A stretch of DNA of 64,000 bases, from positions 248,001 to 312,000 of the forward strand of contig CALATA010000022.1 of assembly GCA_937888905.1 (NCBI GenBank), given 5' to 3'. The stretch's first letter is position 1, and each line of letters opens with the position of its first letter. This document shows, piece by piece, positions 15,977 through 24,606 of the stretch. The notes under the pieces were generated by a model. The model did no database searches, was not told where the DNA came from, and was given only the letters and a program-made list of their open reading frames with translations. Source of the stretch: Terrimonas sp937888905. GTDB taxonomy: Bacteria > Bacteroidota > Bacteroidia > Chitinophagales > Chitinophagaceae. The translations under genes were made by a program, and so were the position numbers.

Positions 15977-17110
15977 TCAGTGACGGTCTAGTATATCTTT
16001 TCCAAATATACGTCCTGCCGCGGTCATTGCCGAGCCAATAACTTGATGCATATCATAATATCTGTACTCAGCCAGCCTTCCGCCAAACAATACTCCTTCT
16101 TCCGCCTGTGCCAGTTGATCGTAGATGCGGAATATGGCCATGTTTGTATCGTCATTTACGGGGTAATAACATTCCTTGCCGGGCGTCCAGGTTTCGGGAT
16201 ATTCATAAGTGATCACTGTATGGGGCTGGGTGCCGAATTCGAAATGTTTATGCTCGATGATCCTGGTGTAAGGCACCGCGGCATCACTGTAGTTCACAAC
16301 CGCATTTCCCTGAAAGTTATCCGTTTGCAACCGCTTGTGTTCAAAACGCAGGCTACGGTATTCGAGCTGGCCTTCCCGGAAATCGAAGTAAGCATCGAGC
16401 TGCCCGGTATACACCACCGTGTCGGCCAGTGATTTGAAATAATCGCGGTCTGCCAGGAAATCCTGTTGCAGGCGTACTTCAATTCCCTCGAGCAGACCCT
16501 CTGTTATTTTATTGTAACCTCCGGCAGGGATGCCCTGGTATTTGTCTGTGAAATAATTATTGTCATAGGTAAAACGCAAAGGCAGGCGGCGAATGATGAA
16601 AGCCGGCAATTCGCGTGCAGATTTGCCCCATTGTTTTTCGGTGTATTCGCGAATCAGCGCGTTGTAAACGTCGGGACCAACGAGATGCAGAGCCTGTTCT
16701 TCCAGGTTGGCCGGTTCTTTTCCGGCGTAAGGCGCTGTTTGTTCTTCGATCTTTTGTTTTGCTTCTTCCGGCGTCACCACTCCCCACAGTTGGTGAAAAG
16801 TGTTCATGTTGAAAGGCAGGTTATACAGTTTGCCTTTGCTGAGCGCAACGGGGCTGTTGGTGTAGCGGTTGAATGTGGCAAAGCGGTTAACGAAGTTCCA
16901 GATCCCCGTATCGTTGGTATGAAAAATATGAGCGCCGTAAGCATGTACGTTGATGCCCTCTTCATCGCGGCAGAAAATATTGCCACCGCTGTGGTCCCGC
17001 TTATCGATCACCAGGCATTTCTTTCCGACCTTGCGGGCAAAATAAGCAAACGTAGCCCCGTAAAGACCGCTGCCTACGATCAGGTAATCATATTCCTTCG
17101 TTGCTGCCAT
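15977..17110 (-). CDS. glf: UDP-galactopyranose mutase
   Basis: FAD enzyme converting UDP-galactopyranose to UDP-galactofuranose. The dinucleotide-binding motif is near the N-terminus (YLIVGSGLYGATFA), followed by KRDHSGGN and GAHIFHTND. Central residues include YTEKQWGKSARELP and RRLPLRFTYDNNYF. The C-terminal part has ITYEYPETW and GRLAEYRYYDMHQVIGSA, the usual end of the family. The length of 377 residues is normal. It is the first gene of the three-gene galactofuranose cluster, about 27 bases downstream of meaB. Confidence 0.96.
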   Translation of the reverse strand: MAATKEYDYLIVGSGLYGATFAYFARKVGKKCLVIDKRDHSGGNIFCRDEEGINVHAYGAHIFHTNDTGIWNFVNRFATFNRYTNSPVALSKGKLYNLPFNMNTFHQLWGVVTPEEAKQKIEEQTAPYAGKEPANLEEQALHLVGPDVYNALIREYTEKQWGKSARELPAFIIRRLPLRFTYDNNYFTDKYQGIPAGGYNKITEGLLEGIEVRLQQDFLADRDYFKSLADTVVYTGQLDAYFDFREGQLEYRSLRFEHKRLQTDNFQGNAVVNYSDAAVPYTRIIEHKHFEFGTQPHTVITYEYPETWTPGKECYYPVNDDTNMAIFRIYDQLAQAEEGVLFGGRLAEYRYYDMHQVIGSAMTAAGRIFGKDILDRH

Positions 17111-17137
17111 ACAATAAAGATAAGGGGCTTGTTTTCA

Positions 17138-18106
17138 TTATCGAGACTTGTTCACGAAGGGCTGAATAAGTTGATAAAGATTTTGTGAGCGACCGGTTTC
17201 TGCGGCAATTTTTTTCTGGAGGTCGGTGATGGAAATATCCTTCATCCGTGATGCCTGGATAAGATGGTAGGCTTTTTCGGCCAGCAGCCAGTTTTTTCTT
17301 TCGTTGGGTAAATGAAGGGAGAGATAATGATCGATGGCGTTCCAGAGTTTTGCTATGCCGTTGGCTTCGGGCCCTTCGATTGCCTCAGGGGCCGAATGAC
17401 CGGTGGCTGAGGTGCTCGAAGCCCCGGTCGCCACGGTCTTGATCACCGGAATTTCTATTTGCGTCCGGGAAAATGCGGGCGCCAGCATCAGCCGCAGGTT
17501 TTTGACAAACGCATCTGCTCCGGGCCGGTCGCTTTTGTTGACGGCAAAGATCTGTGCAATTTCCATCAGCCCGGCTTTCATCGTTTGTATTTCATCGCCG
17601 GCTTCGGGCACTACTACAACCACGGTCACATCCGCGAGTCCGGCAATTTCAATTTCGCTCTGGCCCACGCCCACCGTTTCTATAATTATATAGTCGAAAG
17701 CTGCGGCTTTCAGCACGTCCGTGATCTCGATGATCTTCGGATTGAGGCCGCCCATGGCGCCGCGTGTGGCGAGCGAGCGGATATATACATCGGGATGCGT
17801 GTACCATTGATTCATGCGTATGCGGTCGCCGAGCACCGCACCCAGGTTGAAGGGCGAAGACGGATCCACACAAAGCACGGCCACCCGTTTCCTTCGCTGG
17901 ATCAGTTCTCCCACGAGCGCATCTGTCAACGAACTTTTACCTGCACCGGGCGGGCCGGTAAGACCAATAACTTTTGTGGGAGAATCGGCGGGCAATGACA
18001 GCAGGAGTTCTTCGTAGCCGGGCGCTTCGTTTTCCACGAGCGAGATAGCTCTGGCCAGTTGCCGGATATCACCGGCGCGTATGCCTTGTAGAAAAGATGA
18101 CGCCAT
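17138..18106 (-). CDS. meaB: methylmalonyl-CoA mutase-associated GTPase MeaB
   Basis: G3E-type GTPase that guards cofactor loading of the B12-dependent methylmalonyl-CoA mutase. Walker A is GLTGPPGAGKSSLTD, then VLCVDPSSPFNLGAVLGDRIRM, ETVGVGQSEIEIAGLAD and NKSDRPGAD. ATG 18106 gives MASSFLQGIRAGDIRQLARAI, the usual N-terminus. The frame is open to 18154. The mutase genes themselves are not in the window. The gene diverges from the Lon-domain protein. Confidence 0.94.
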   Translation of the reverse strand: MASSFLQGIRAGDIRQLARAISLVENEAPGYEELLLSLPADSPTKVIGLTGPPGAGKSSLTDALVGELIQRRKRVAVLCVDPSSPFNLGAVLGDRIRMNQWYTHPDVYIRSLATRGAMGGLNPKIIEITDVLKAAAFDYIIIETVGVGQSEIEIAGLADVTVVVVVPEAGDEIQTMKAGLMEIAQIFAVNKSDRPGADAFVKNLRLMLAPAFSRTQIEIPVIKTVATGASSTSATGHSAPEAIEGPEANGIAKLWNAIDHYLSLHLPNERKNWLLAEKAYHLIQASRMKDISITDLQKKIAAETGRSQNLYQLIQPFVNKSR

Positions 18107-18198
18107 AAACCAATTTATGTTTCGGCAAAAATAGGCGTATTCATTAGCAATCATTGATCAAACGGCATGGAATTGGGGCAGATAAAACCTCATCCGAT

Positions 18199-18206
18199 TA
18201 ACTTTA
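18199..18206 (+). promoter_or_regulatory. -7-like element for the Lon-domain gene
   Basis: TAACTTTA, one base off TAnnTTTG, 4 bases before the ATG. A TTG lies about 23 bases further upstream. Confidence 0.4.
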
Positions 18207-18210
18207 CAGC

Positions 18211-18852
18211 ATGACAAATTTTATCCCTGTGTTTCCGTTGGGACTGGTAGTATATCCGGGCGAGCATTTGAATCTGCACATTTTTGAACCGCGTTATAAG
18301 CAACTGATCAAAGAATGTCATGACAGTGGAAAATCATTCGGTATCCCCACCGTAATTGACAATAAACTGCAGGACCATGGCACTTCGGTAAAGGTGCTTG
18401 AAATAAGTAAACTATATCCCGACGGGGAAATGGATATCCGTACGGAAGGCCAGGAGGTCTTTCGCATACTCGAAGTGATCCGCAACATACCCGACAAACT
18501 TTACAGCGGCGCAATCGTGAACTATCCGCCGAACAATACGCGGATGCTGCCCGGCGTGCTGGATCAGTTGATGCAATCCATCCACGAACTTCACGAGTTG
18601 CTGCAGGTGAAAAAAGACATGCGTATTCCGGGGCGCGAGCAGGACGCTTATGCGATCGCGCATCATGTGGGCATGTCACTGCAGGAAGAGTACGAATTGC
18701 TTTGTCTTTTTGATGAACGTCAGCGGCAGGAATACCTGAAACGTTTCCTGGAAAAAGTATTGCCAACAGTGGCCGGAATGGAGCAATTGAAGGAAAAAAT
18801 CCGTTTAAATGGCCATTTCAGGTCACTTCCGGGCCTGAAATGGGAAGAATAA
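18211..18852 (+). CDS. Lon N-terminal (substrate-binding) domain protein
   Basis: 213 residues carrying only the LON substrate-binding domain. It opens FIPVFPLGLVVYPGEHLNLHIFEPRYKQLI, the hallmark beta-strand and RYK pattern, and has a helical C-terminal half (EEYELLCLFDERQRQEYLKRFLEKVLP). No AAA ATPase or protease domain follows, so it is a stand-alone protein. Its role is unknown; it may bind peptides or act as an adaptor. It is followed by coaX after 42 bases. Confidence 0.87.
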   Translation: MTNFIPVFPLGLVVYPGEHLNLHIFEPRYKQLIKECHDSGKSFGIPTVIDNKLQDHGTSVKVLEISKLYPDGEMDIRTEGQEVFRILEVIRNIPDKLYSGAIVNYPPNNTRMLPGVLDQLMQSIHELHELLQVKKDMRIPGREQDAYAIAHHVGMSLQEEYELLCLFDERQRQEYLKRFLEKVLPTVAGMEQLKEKIRLNGHFRSLPGLKWEE

Positions 18853-18894
18853 CGAGTTTGTGGTTAATCAGGCTCATCTCCCTATCTTGCACGT

Positions 18895-19623
18895 ATGTCC
18901 ACAACACTTTGTTTTGATTTCGGCAACACCCGCAGAAAAGTAGCGGTATTCCGCGATGCAGAAATTGATAAGGTGCTGGTATTGCCGGACGACAGTTCAG
19001 GTGTGATCAATGCTTTGCTGGATGAATACCGGCCGTCCAAAACCATTCTTTCTTCGGTGATCGAGCATAATCCGGAAATGGAAACCCTGCTGGCAGACCG
19101 GTCAAAGTTTCACCGGTTGAGCCATCTGACCAAACTGGATTTCAGCACGCCGGTTGGCAAACCCGAAACCATCGGTGCCGACCGCCTGGCGCTGACAGCC
19201 GGAGCGGTGCGTTTTTATCCTAAACAACACAACCTGGTGATTGCGCTGGGCACCTGCATTACCTACAATTTTATCAATAAGTTCAGGGAGCTGGTCGGTG
19301 GCGGCATTTCGCCGGGCCTGGAAATGCGGCTTAAAGCACTGAACCATTACACGGCCAAACTACCTGTGGTGGAAGCAGACAGCAACGTGCCATTGATCGG
19401 CTATGATACCCGTAGCAACATCCTTTCCGGGGTTGTGCTGGGAATGGTCTATGAAATGGATGGATTTATCGACGAGTACCGCAGCAAATTCGACAACTTT
19501 AACGTGGTCTTAACCGGGGGTGATATGGTACATTTGGCTCCGCACCTGAAAAACAAGATATTTGCAGACCCCGATTTAATCTTTAAAGGCCTTTATGCGA
19601 TTAGCGAAGTTAATAACCCCTAA
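18895..19623 (+). CDS. coaX: type III pantothenate kinase
   Basis: First step of coenzyme A synthesis, of the acetate-kinase-fold type that is not inhibited by CoA. The phosphate motif DFGNTRRKVAVF is at the N-terminus. GADRLALTAGA and IALGTCITYNFI supply the catalytic Asp and the second phosphate loop. GGGISPGLEMRLKAL and VLTGGD complete the set. The 242 residues are normal. Its 3' end overlaps the next gene by 29 bases, which suggests coupled translation. Confidence 0.94.
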   Translation: MSTTLCFDFGNTRRKVAVFRDAEIDKVLVLPDDSSGVINALLDEYRPSKTILSSVIEHNPEMETLLADRSKFHRLSHLTKLDFSTPVGKPETIGADRLALTAGAVRFYPKQHNLVIALGTCITYNFINKFRELVGGGISPGLEMRLKALNHYTAKLPVVEADSNVPLIGYDTRSNILSGVVLGMVYEMDGFIDEYRSKFDNFNVVLTGGDMVHLAPHLKNKIFADPDLIFKGLYAISEVNNP

Positions 19624-21028
19624 GAGGATCAATACATTAGGAGTTATCAAGATAACGGCACTGACCATGCTGACTGTTTCATTCCTCCCTGCTGCTGCAC
19701 AGGATAATTCTCCCTATTCGCGATATGGTCTCGGCGATCAGGTGCCTTCCGTCAATATTGTCAACCGCAGTATGGGGGGTGTAAGCGCCGGATTTACAGA
19801 TCCTTTTACGATCAATTATGCCAACCCGGCTTCTTACAGCTGGTTTCAGTCGTTTAAAGAAGCGCGTTCTCCGAAACTGGGTTCCGGGCGCGCCATTCTC
19901 GACGTAGGCATCAATTATGAGAGCCGCACATTGCGCGAGCCGAATAACAACAGTCCTGTCGGAAAGTTTACGGCCAGCAACCTGCTGTTCTCACACGTAC
20001 AGATCGGCGTGCCGCTGCGTTCCAACTGGGGTCTTTCCTTTGGCATCCGCCCGGTAAACCGCATCAGCTACAACATGATCAAGCGGGAGCGCCTGACGGA
20101 TCCGATCAGCGGAACCAACATCGACTCTGCACAAACCCTGAGCGAAGGTGATGGCGGTGCTTATATGCCCAACATCGGTACCGGTATGCGTTTCAAAACT
20201 GCCAAGAATCAGTGGCTCAGCATCGGTGTAACGGCGGGTTACCTCTTTGGTAAAAAAGATTACGCCACACGCCGCGCCTTTATCAACGATACAGTCGCTT
20301 ACAATGCCGGCAACTGGCAGACAAAAGCTTCTTACGGAAATATTTTCTTCAATGCAGGCCTGCAGTATGTGATCAACATCGACAGCCGCCTCTCTGCAAC
20401 GATCGGTGCTTATGGCAACTGGCAACAGAAACTGAAAGCAACCGAAGACCGCATCCGCGAAACATATTATTACGACGAAGCGGCTGGTTATACGCGTCTC
20501 GACAGCGTATACGAAGACCGCAATATTAAAGGTGATATCATTTATCCTTCTTCCTTTACCGTGGGCTTTATGCTGCAAAAGCTGCCCAAATACGATGGGG
20601 AAAAAAGAGAAGGAGGCTGGTCGCTTGGTGTGGACTTCAGCCAGACCAAGTGGGACAATTACCGTTACTACGGCAAAGTTGATTCCGTTCGCAACCGTTG
20701 GGAACTGCGCTTGGGCGGTGAACTGCGCCCCGCTCCAAACCCGAACAGTTACTGGAGCAACGTAGCTTACCGCGCCGGCTTCTTCATTGGTCCTGATTAT
20801 ATTCATGTACGGGAAAAGCTTCCGATGTATGGCATCACGGCCGGCATCGGTCTGCCACTCGTACAGCCGCGCAACAGCCAGGCCCGTAATCAGTACACAC
20901 TGATCAACCTCGGATTTGAATACATCAAACGTGGCAACAACGACAACCTGCTCCGTGAAAACCTTTTCCGCTTGTCAGTAGGTATGTCGCTGAGCGATCT
21001 TTGGTTTATCAAGCGCCGTTACGATTAA
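19595..21028 (+). CDS. outer membrane beta-barrel protein (FadL/OMPP1-like)
   Basis: 477 residues with a signal peptide ending about residue 35 (SFLPAAAQ). The opening NSPYSRYGLGDQVPSVNIVNRSMGGVSAGF and NYANPASYSWF is the conserved N-terminus of a Bacteroidota OMPP1/FadL-like family. The rest is long amphipathic strands rich in Tyr, Trp and Gly, ending in a Phe-rich strand. The substrate is unknown. It overlaps coaX and is followed by an lptC gene, so the group may be tied to envelope assembly. No active-site motif is expected. Confidence 0.8.
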   Translation: MRLAKLITPKRINTLGVIKITALTMLTVSFLPAAAQDNSPYSRYGLGDQVPSVNIVNRSMGGVSAGFTDPFTINYANPASYSWFQSFKEARSPKLGSGRAILDVGINYESRTLREPNNNSPVGKFTASNLLFSHVQIGVPLRSNWGLSFGIRPVNRISYNMIKRERLTDPISGTNIDSAQTLSEGDGGAYMPNIGTGMRFKTAKNQWLSIGVTAGYLFGKKDYATRRAFINDTVAYNAGNWQTKASYGNIFFNAGLQYVINIDSRLSATIGAYGNWQQKLKATEDRIRETYYYDEAAGYTRLDSVYEDRNIKGDIIYPSSFTVGFMLQKLPKYDGEKREGGWSLGVDFSQTKWDNYRYYGKVDSVRNRWELRLGGELRPAPNPNSYWSNVAYRAGFFIGPDYIHVREKLPMYGITAGIGLPLVQPRNSQARNQYTLINLGFEYIKRGNNDNLLRENLFRLSVGMSLSDLWFIKRRYD

Positions 21029-21174
21029 GTAAGGCGTAAGGTATAAGGGAGAAGGCATAAGGTTAGCGGTAATAAGTTTTAAGTAATAAGTTATAAGTAA
21101 GACAGCCAGGCTGCTTATTCACGATTGACTCCCGAGGCTTCGGGATCACCATTCACTTTTTTGACTTTTAAATT
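21026..21174. repeat. mosaic of intergenic repeat words with one 16-bp hairpin
   Basis: After the barrel gene stop: AAGGCGTAAGGTATAAGG words, then AATAAGTTTTAAGTAATAAG, then TTCACGATTGACT, the hairpin at 21130-21145, CACCATTCAC and TTTTTTGACTTTTAAATTTTG. The same word families occur at 3442-3604 in a similar order. Confidence 0.75.
21130..21145. repeat. 16-bp hairpin element, CCGA/TCGG type
   Basis: TCCCGAGGCTTCGGGA, a perfect 6-bp stem with a 4-base loop. It interrupts a run of TTCAC-type repeat words. Confidence 0.7.
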
Positions 21175-21777
21175 TTGAATTATCCTCTGAGCTCATTCCG
21201 ACGGATCATGCTTGCCGGCAGCTTTATCGCTGCCTGCTGGAGCCTGATTTCCTGCGAAAACAGCCAGAGCGAAATGGATGTGTGGACGAAGAAACGTGCT
21301 ATACCCGAAGAAGCGCACGATATGCAAAGCTTCCTGAGCCAGGACGGCCGGTTGAAAGCAAAACTTACCGCACCGCTGATGCTCCGCTGGCAGAATGGCA
21401 AGTCGGGTCAGGGCGATACCATCTCTGTTGAATTTCCCAACTCATTACACGTAGATTTTTTCGACGACAGCGCACGCCTCGAAAGTAAAGTAGACAGCAA
21501 ATACGGCATCTACTACGAAAATCTTGCAAAGGTCTACCTCCGCGACAGTGTGCTGGTGACCAGCGTAAAAGGCGATTCCCTCTGGTGCCACGACTTGTGG
21601 TGGGATCAGAACCGCAAATTATTTTACTCCGATACTACGGCTGTATACAAAGCGCCCGGCCGCGATATCATGGGCACGAAAGGCATTGAAGCTACCCAGG
21701 ATTTTTCCACCGTTACATTCAAATACCCCATTGCCGACCTTAAGAGCAATGAGGAAGGATCAGTTCTTCCGCAGTAA
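21175..21777 (+). CDS. lptC: LPS export ABC transporter periplasmic protein LptC
   Basis: 200 residues. A basic N-terminus and hydrophobic stretch end in SLISC, a lipobox, so this LptC is lipidated as in other Bacteroidota. The beta-jellyroll part contains GRLKAKLTAPLMLRW, DSKYGIYYENLAKVYLRDSVLV and FYSDTTAVY, which fit the LptC/LptA-like repeat. It passes LPS from the inner-membrane transporter to the periplasmic bridge. The start at 21175 is TTG. ATG 21208 (MLAGSFIAAC) is an alternative that loses the Arg-Arg before the hydrophobic segment. Confidence 0.83.
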   Translation: MNYPLSSFRRIMLAGSFIAACWSLISCENSQSEMDVWTKKRAIPEEAHDMQSFLSQDGRLKAKLTAPLMLRWQNGKSGQGDTISVEFPNSLHVDFFDDSARLESKVDSKYGIYYENLAKVYLRDSVLVTSVKGDSLWCHDLWWDQNRKLFYSDTTAVYKAPGRDIMGTKGIEATQDFSTVTFKYPIADLKSNEEGSVLPQ

Positions 21778-21796
21778 ACAGTACGTCCAAAAGAGC

Positions 21797-21828
21797 TTGT
21801 CTTCTACGCGCAAAGAATCCTAACTTTA
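21797..21828 (+). promoter_or_regulatory. Bacteroidota-type promoter for aldo/keto reductase
   Basis: TTG 21797-21799, 21 bases, then TAACTTTA 21821-21828, one base off TAnnTTTG. The ATG lies 22 bases downstream. Confidence 0.5.
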
Positions 21829-21850
21829 GCAGACACATTTCTTAAATAGT

Positions 21851-22840
21851 ATGGAATACAGATACATGGGCCGTACAGGCCTGCAACTGAGCGTACTTTC
21901 TTTCGGTAGCTGGGTTAGTTTTCACAAACAGATAGATGATAAGATCGCCGATGAACTAATGGGCATCGCTTATGATAACGGCATCAACTTCTTCGACAAT
22001 GCTGAAGTATATGCATTGGGTCAAAGCGAGGAAATGATGGGCCGGGTGCTGAAGAAAAAGAACTGGGACCGCAGTTCTTATGTTGTCAGCAGCAAAGCAT
22101 TCTGGGGATGGCGCGGTACCGAAAACAAACCCAACCAGACAGGCCTCAGCCGCAAGCACCTGACCGAGGCCTGCAACGAAGCACTGCAACGGTTACAACT
22201 CGACTATCTCGATCTCTATTTCTGTCATCGTCCTGATAAGAAGGTGCCGATAGAAGAAGTGGTATGGACAATGCACCAGCTCATTCAGCAGGGAAAAGTG
22301 CTCTACTGGGGAACATCTGAATGGAGCGGCGTTGAGATCATGGAAGCGCATCGCGTAGCACAGCAATATGGCTTGATCGGACCAACCGTAGAACAGCCGC
22401 AATACAATCTTTTTGAAAGACAAAAACTGGAAAACGAATTCCTGATGATCTTTAATACCGTTGGTATGGGAACGACCATCTGGAGTCCGTTGGCATCCGG
22501 GTTGCTGAGCGGAAAATACAACGATGGTATACCAGAAGGCAGCCGCTTTGCATTGGAAGGATTCGACTGGCTGAAAGACCGCTGGATCAAGGACGGCACC
22601 GTTGACAAAGTAAAACAGCTCGCCGTATTGGCAAAAGAACTGGGTGTTTCATTGGCCGAATTAAGCATTGCCTGGTGCATCAGCAATGAAAACGTAACCA
22701 CCGCTATTCTTGGTGCTTCACGCAAAGAGCAGTTGTTGCAAAACCTCGGCGCATTGGGTGTAAAAGAAAAGCTGACATCCGACGTGAAAGAACGCATCGA
22801 TCAGATCGTGCAAACCAAACCCGTGCTGCCGGAGTATTGA
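21851..22840 (+). CDS. aldo/keto reductase, potassium-channel beta-subunit-like
   Basis: 329-residue NADPH-dependent (beta/alpha)8 oxidoreductase. It opens MEYRYMGRTGLQLSVLSFGSW. Catalytic Asp and Tyr are in NFFDNAEVYALGQSEEMMG, Lys in VVSSKAFWG, and His in YFCHRPD. The C-terminal cofactor motif is ILGASRKEQLLQNLGAL. The long loop and KHLTEACNEALQRLQLDYLDLY place it in the Kv-beta/YghZ-like subgroup. The physiological substrate is unknown. It appears monocistronic, with a promoter upstream and a hairpin terminator just after the stop. Confidence 0.9.
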   Translation: MEYRYMGRTGLQLSVLSFGSWVSFHKQIDDKIADELMGIAYDNGINFFDNAEVYALGQSEEMMGRVLKKKNWDRSSYVVSSKAFWGWRGTENKPNQTGLSRKHLTEACNEALQRLQLDYLDLYFCHRPDKKVPIEEVVWTMHQLIQQGKVLYWGTSEWSGVEIMEAHRVAQQYGLIGPTVEQPQYNLFERQKLENEFLMIFNTVGMGTTIWSPLASGLLSGKYNDGIPEGSRFALEGFDWLKDRWIKDGTVDKVKQLAVLAKELGVSLAELSIAWCISNENVTTAILGASRKEQLLQNLGALGVKEKLTSDVKERIDQIVQTKPVLPEY

Positions 22841-22850
22841 AAAAATAAAA

Positions 22851-22883
22851 CCGGTTCCGCATAAACGGAACCGGGATGTTTTT
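22851..22883. terminator. bidirectional terminator after aldo/keto reductase
   Basis: CCGGTTCCG, 6-base loop, CGGAACCGG. T-rich sequence follows on both strands: GATGTTTTT on plus and TTTTATTTTTTC on minus. Confidence 0.8.
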
Positions 22884-23218
22884 GAGGGGCAAACCAGAAA
22901 TTTCTTCTGTTGGACGGTTTCCTCAAAGGTTCACAAGGGGTATATGGATTCAAACGGGGATGCAAAAAAATTGACTGACATGGGTTTTGTGCGGTCTTTT
23001 TTACAGGATAATTGGATGCAACGGCTTTCATCGGAATAATGGATCACAGTTCCCCGGCCAATCAACCGGACAAAGCTAAGGCTCCGCTCCAACAGCCGCC
23101 AGAGGGTTATTAGGCAAAAAAGGACTTGCTGAATTTACCGGCGGTCTAGTAGAAATACGCGTAATACCAGGCAACGCATTATCATAAAATACGATTATCA
23201 ACTAAAAGTTTAATTGCT
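22884..23218. other. intergenic region between aldo/keto reductase and SDR genes
   Basis: About 335 bases. A minus-strand TAGCTTTG near 23073 matches the -7 element, and the terminator at 22851 has a good T run on that strand, so a short minus-strand transcript of about 200 bases is possible. No convincing protein is encoded. The rest shows no repeats of the families seen elsewhere. Confidence 0.35.
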
Positions 23219-24040
23219 ATGTCATTGAAAGGGAAGACTATTTTTATCACCGGTGCCAGCAGAGGCATTGGTAAGGCAATGGCGCTGCGGTTTGCAGCGG
23301 ATGGTGCGCGCATCATCATCGCCGCAAAGTCAACGGAAGAAAATCCTAAACTCGGCGGCACTATTTTTTCCGCAGCAGAAGAAATCAAAGCTGCCGGTGG
23401 AGAAGCGTTTGCGGTAAAATGCGATATCCGTTTTGAAGACCAGATCCACGAAGCCGTGACCAAAGGCGCAGAACATTTCGGCGGCATAGATATTCTGATC
23501 AATAACGCGTCTGCTATCTCCCTTACACCTACAGAAAAAACGGAACCGAAGGCCTTTGACCTGATGCATGATATCAATGTACGCGGAACATTCTTTGTAA
23601 CGCAGGCCTGTCTTCCTTATCTCAAACAAGGAAACAATCCGCATATACTTACGCTATCTCCGCCCGTTAACATCAAACCGAAATGGCTGGCCGGTCATAT
23701 AGCGTATACCCTTGCGAAATACAACATGACATTAATGGCGCTGGGCTGGGCCGCTGAATTCAAAAAATACGGTATTGCCTCCAACGCCTTGTGGCCCATG
23801 ACCACGATCGACACGGCCGCCGTTCGTAATTTACTGGGAGGAGATGCCCTGGTAAAAATGAGCCGCAAGCCCGATATTCTTTCCGATGCAGCTTATGCCA
23901 TTTTCAACCGCAGCGCCGACGAATGCACGGGCAATGCATTTCTTGATGAAGATGTATTAAAAGAAGAAGGCATTACCGACCTGGATAAGTATTCCGTTGT
24001 ACCGGGAGCGAAGCTGTATAAGGACCTTTTTCTGGATTGA
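23219..24040 (+). CDS. short-chain dehydrogenase/reductase, HSDL2-like
   Basis: 273 residues with a Rossmann fold. The cofactor loop is FITGASRGIGKAMALRFA. LINNASAISLTPTE, catalytic Ser in LTLSPPVN, and the Tyr/Lys pair in HIAYTLAKYNM complete the active site. The SPP and ALWPMTTIDTAA features match the hydroxysteroid-dehydrogenase-like-2 group, which acts on long-chain acyl or steroid-like substrates. The actual substrate is unknown. The stop is followed within 15 bases by an AATGTG-type repeat element. Confidence 0.88.
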   Translation: MSLKGKTIFITGASRGIGKAMALRFAADGARIIIAAKSTEENPKLGGTIFSAAEEIKAAGGEAFAVKCDIRFEDQIHEAVTKGAEHFGGIDILINNASAISLTPTEKTEPKAFDLMHDINVRGTFFVTQACLPYLKQGNNPHILTLSPPVNIKPKWLAGHIAYTLAKYNMTLMALGWAAEFKKYGIASNALWPMTTIDTAAVRNLLGGDALVKMSRKPDILSDAAYAIFNRSADECTGNAFLDEDVLKEEGITDLDKYSVVPGAKLYKDLFLD

Positions 24041-24052
24041 ACGATCTGGCGA

Positions 24053-24150
24053 ATGTGAAAATGTGCCGCCGCTTTGCGGCAGATGTGTAAATGTGGGGTA
24101 ATTGACGGCTCATTTACACATTTCCACACTTTCACATTTGCACATTGGTT
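24053..24150. repeat. AATGTG-type inverted repeat element
   Basis: The left half has AATGTGAAAATGTG, a TGCCGC-CGCTTT-GCGGCA hairpin and GATGTGTAAATGTG. After a short spacer, the right half has CATTTACACATTTCCACAC and TTTCACATTTGCACATT in opposite orientation. It belongs to the same family as 13851-13898 and 31062-31265. Confidence 0.8.
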
Positions 24151-24242
24151 AATGGATATATAGCTTATATATAGGAAGATAGCTCCTTTTAACATTCCAA
24201 CCCACCCTTCTGCACGGTGTTTGTACCATTAACCTAAAATCA

Positions 24243-24527
24243 ATGGTTATGGATAAAATGCAGAAGCTCGAAATGATGGACAAGATATTACGTGAACTGG
24301 AAGACGTGAAAAACAGTCAGACCGCTGTCCTCAAAAAAGTAGCCCAGATTGAAGCAGAAAACATTAACCTGGGTGTAGGATTACTGGATAAATCATTGCC
24401 GGATGTACACGGAAGTGTAGACGATGGCATTGAAGCGATAACTGAACTGATGGAACAGTTTCAGGCTCACCGCGACAAATTTGTAAAAGATAACAGACTG
24501 GATGCAGTGGAAGAAACGGCTTCTTAA
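24243..24527 (+). CDS. small coiled-coil protein of unknown function
   Basis: 94 residues, acidic, no signal peptide and no membrane segment. A heptad-like helix covers about residues 3-42 (MQKLEMMDKILRELEDVKNSQ), followed by a GVGLLDKSLPDVHGSVDDGIEAITEL stretch and a second helix. I do not recognise the family. ATG 24243 (MVMDKM) or ATG 24249 (MDKM) may be the start. It is monocistronic with a strong terminator immediately downstream. Codon use is like its neighbours. Confidence 0.7.
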   Translation: MVMDKMQKLEMMDKILRELEDVKNSQTAVLKKVAQIEAENINLGVGLLDKSLPDVHGSVDDGIEAITELMEQFQAHRDKFVKDNRLDAVEETAS

Positions 24528-24557
24528 AAAAAGCCCCGCGATCAGCGGGGTTTTTTT
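24526..24557 (+). terminator. terminator after coiled-coil gene
   Basis: An A run, AGCCCCGC, short loop, GCGGGG and seven T. It is a classical intrinsic terminator overlapping the end of the gene. Confidence 0.85.
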
Positions 24558-24606
24558 ATTTAAAATTTGAAAGAGAGTATTATCCTGCTACCTGCTCTTG
24601 AGCCAG

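Noticed and set aside
22801..23031. 76-codon minus-strand reading frame
   Set aside because: It runs through the terminator hairpin into the aldo/keto reductase gene and has no recognisable content or codon bias.
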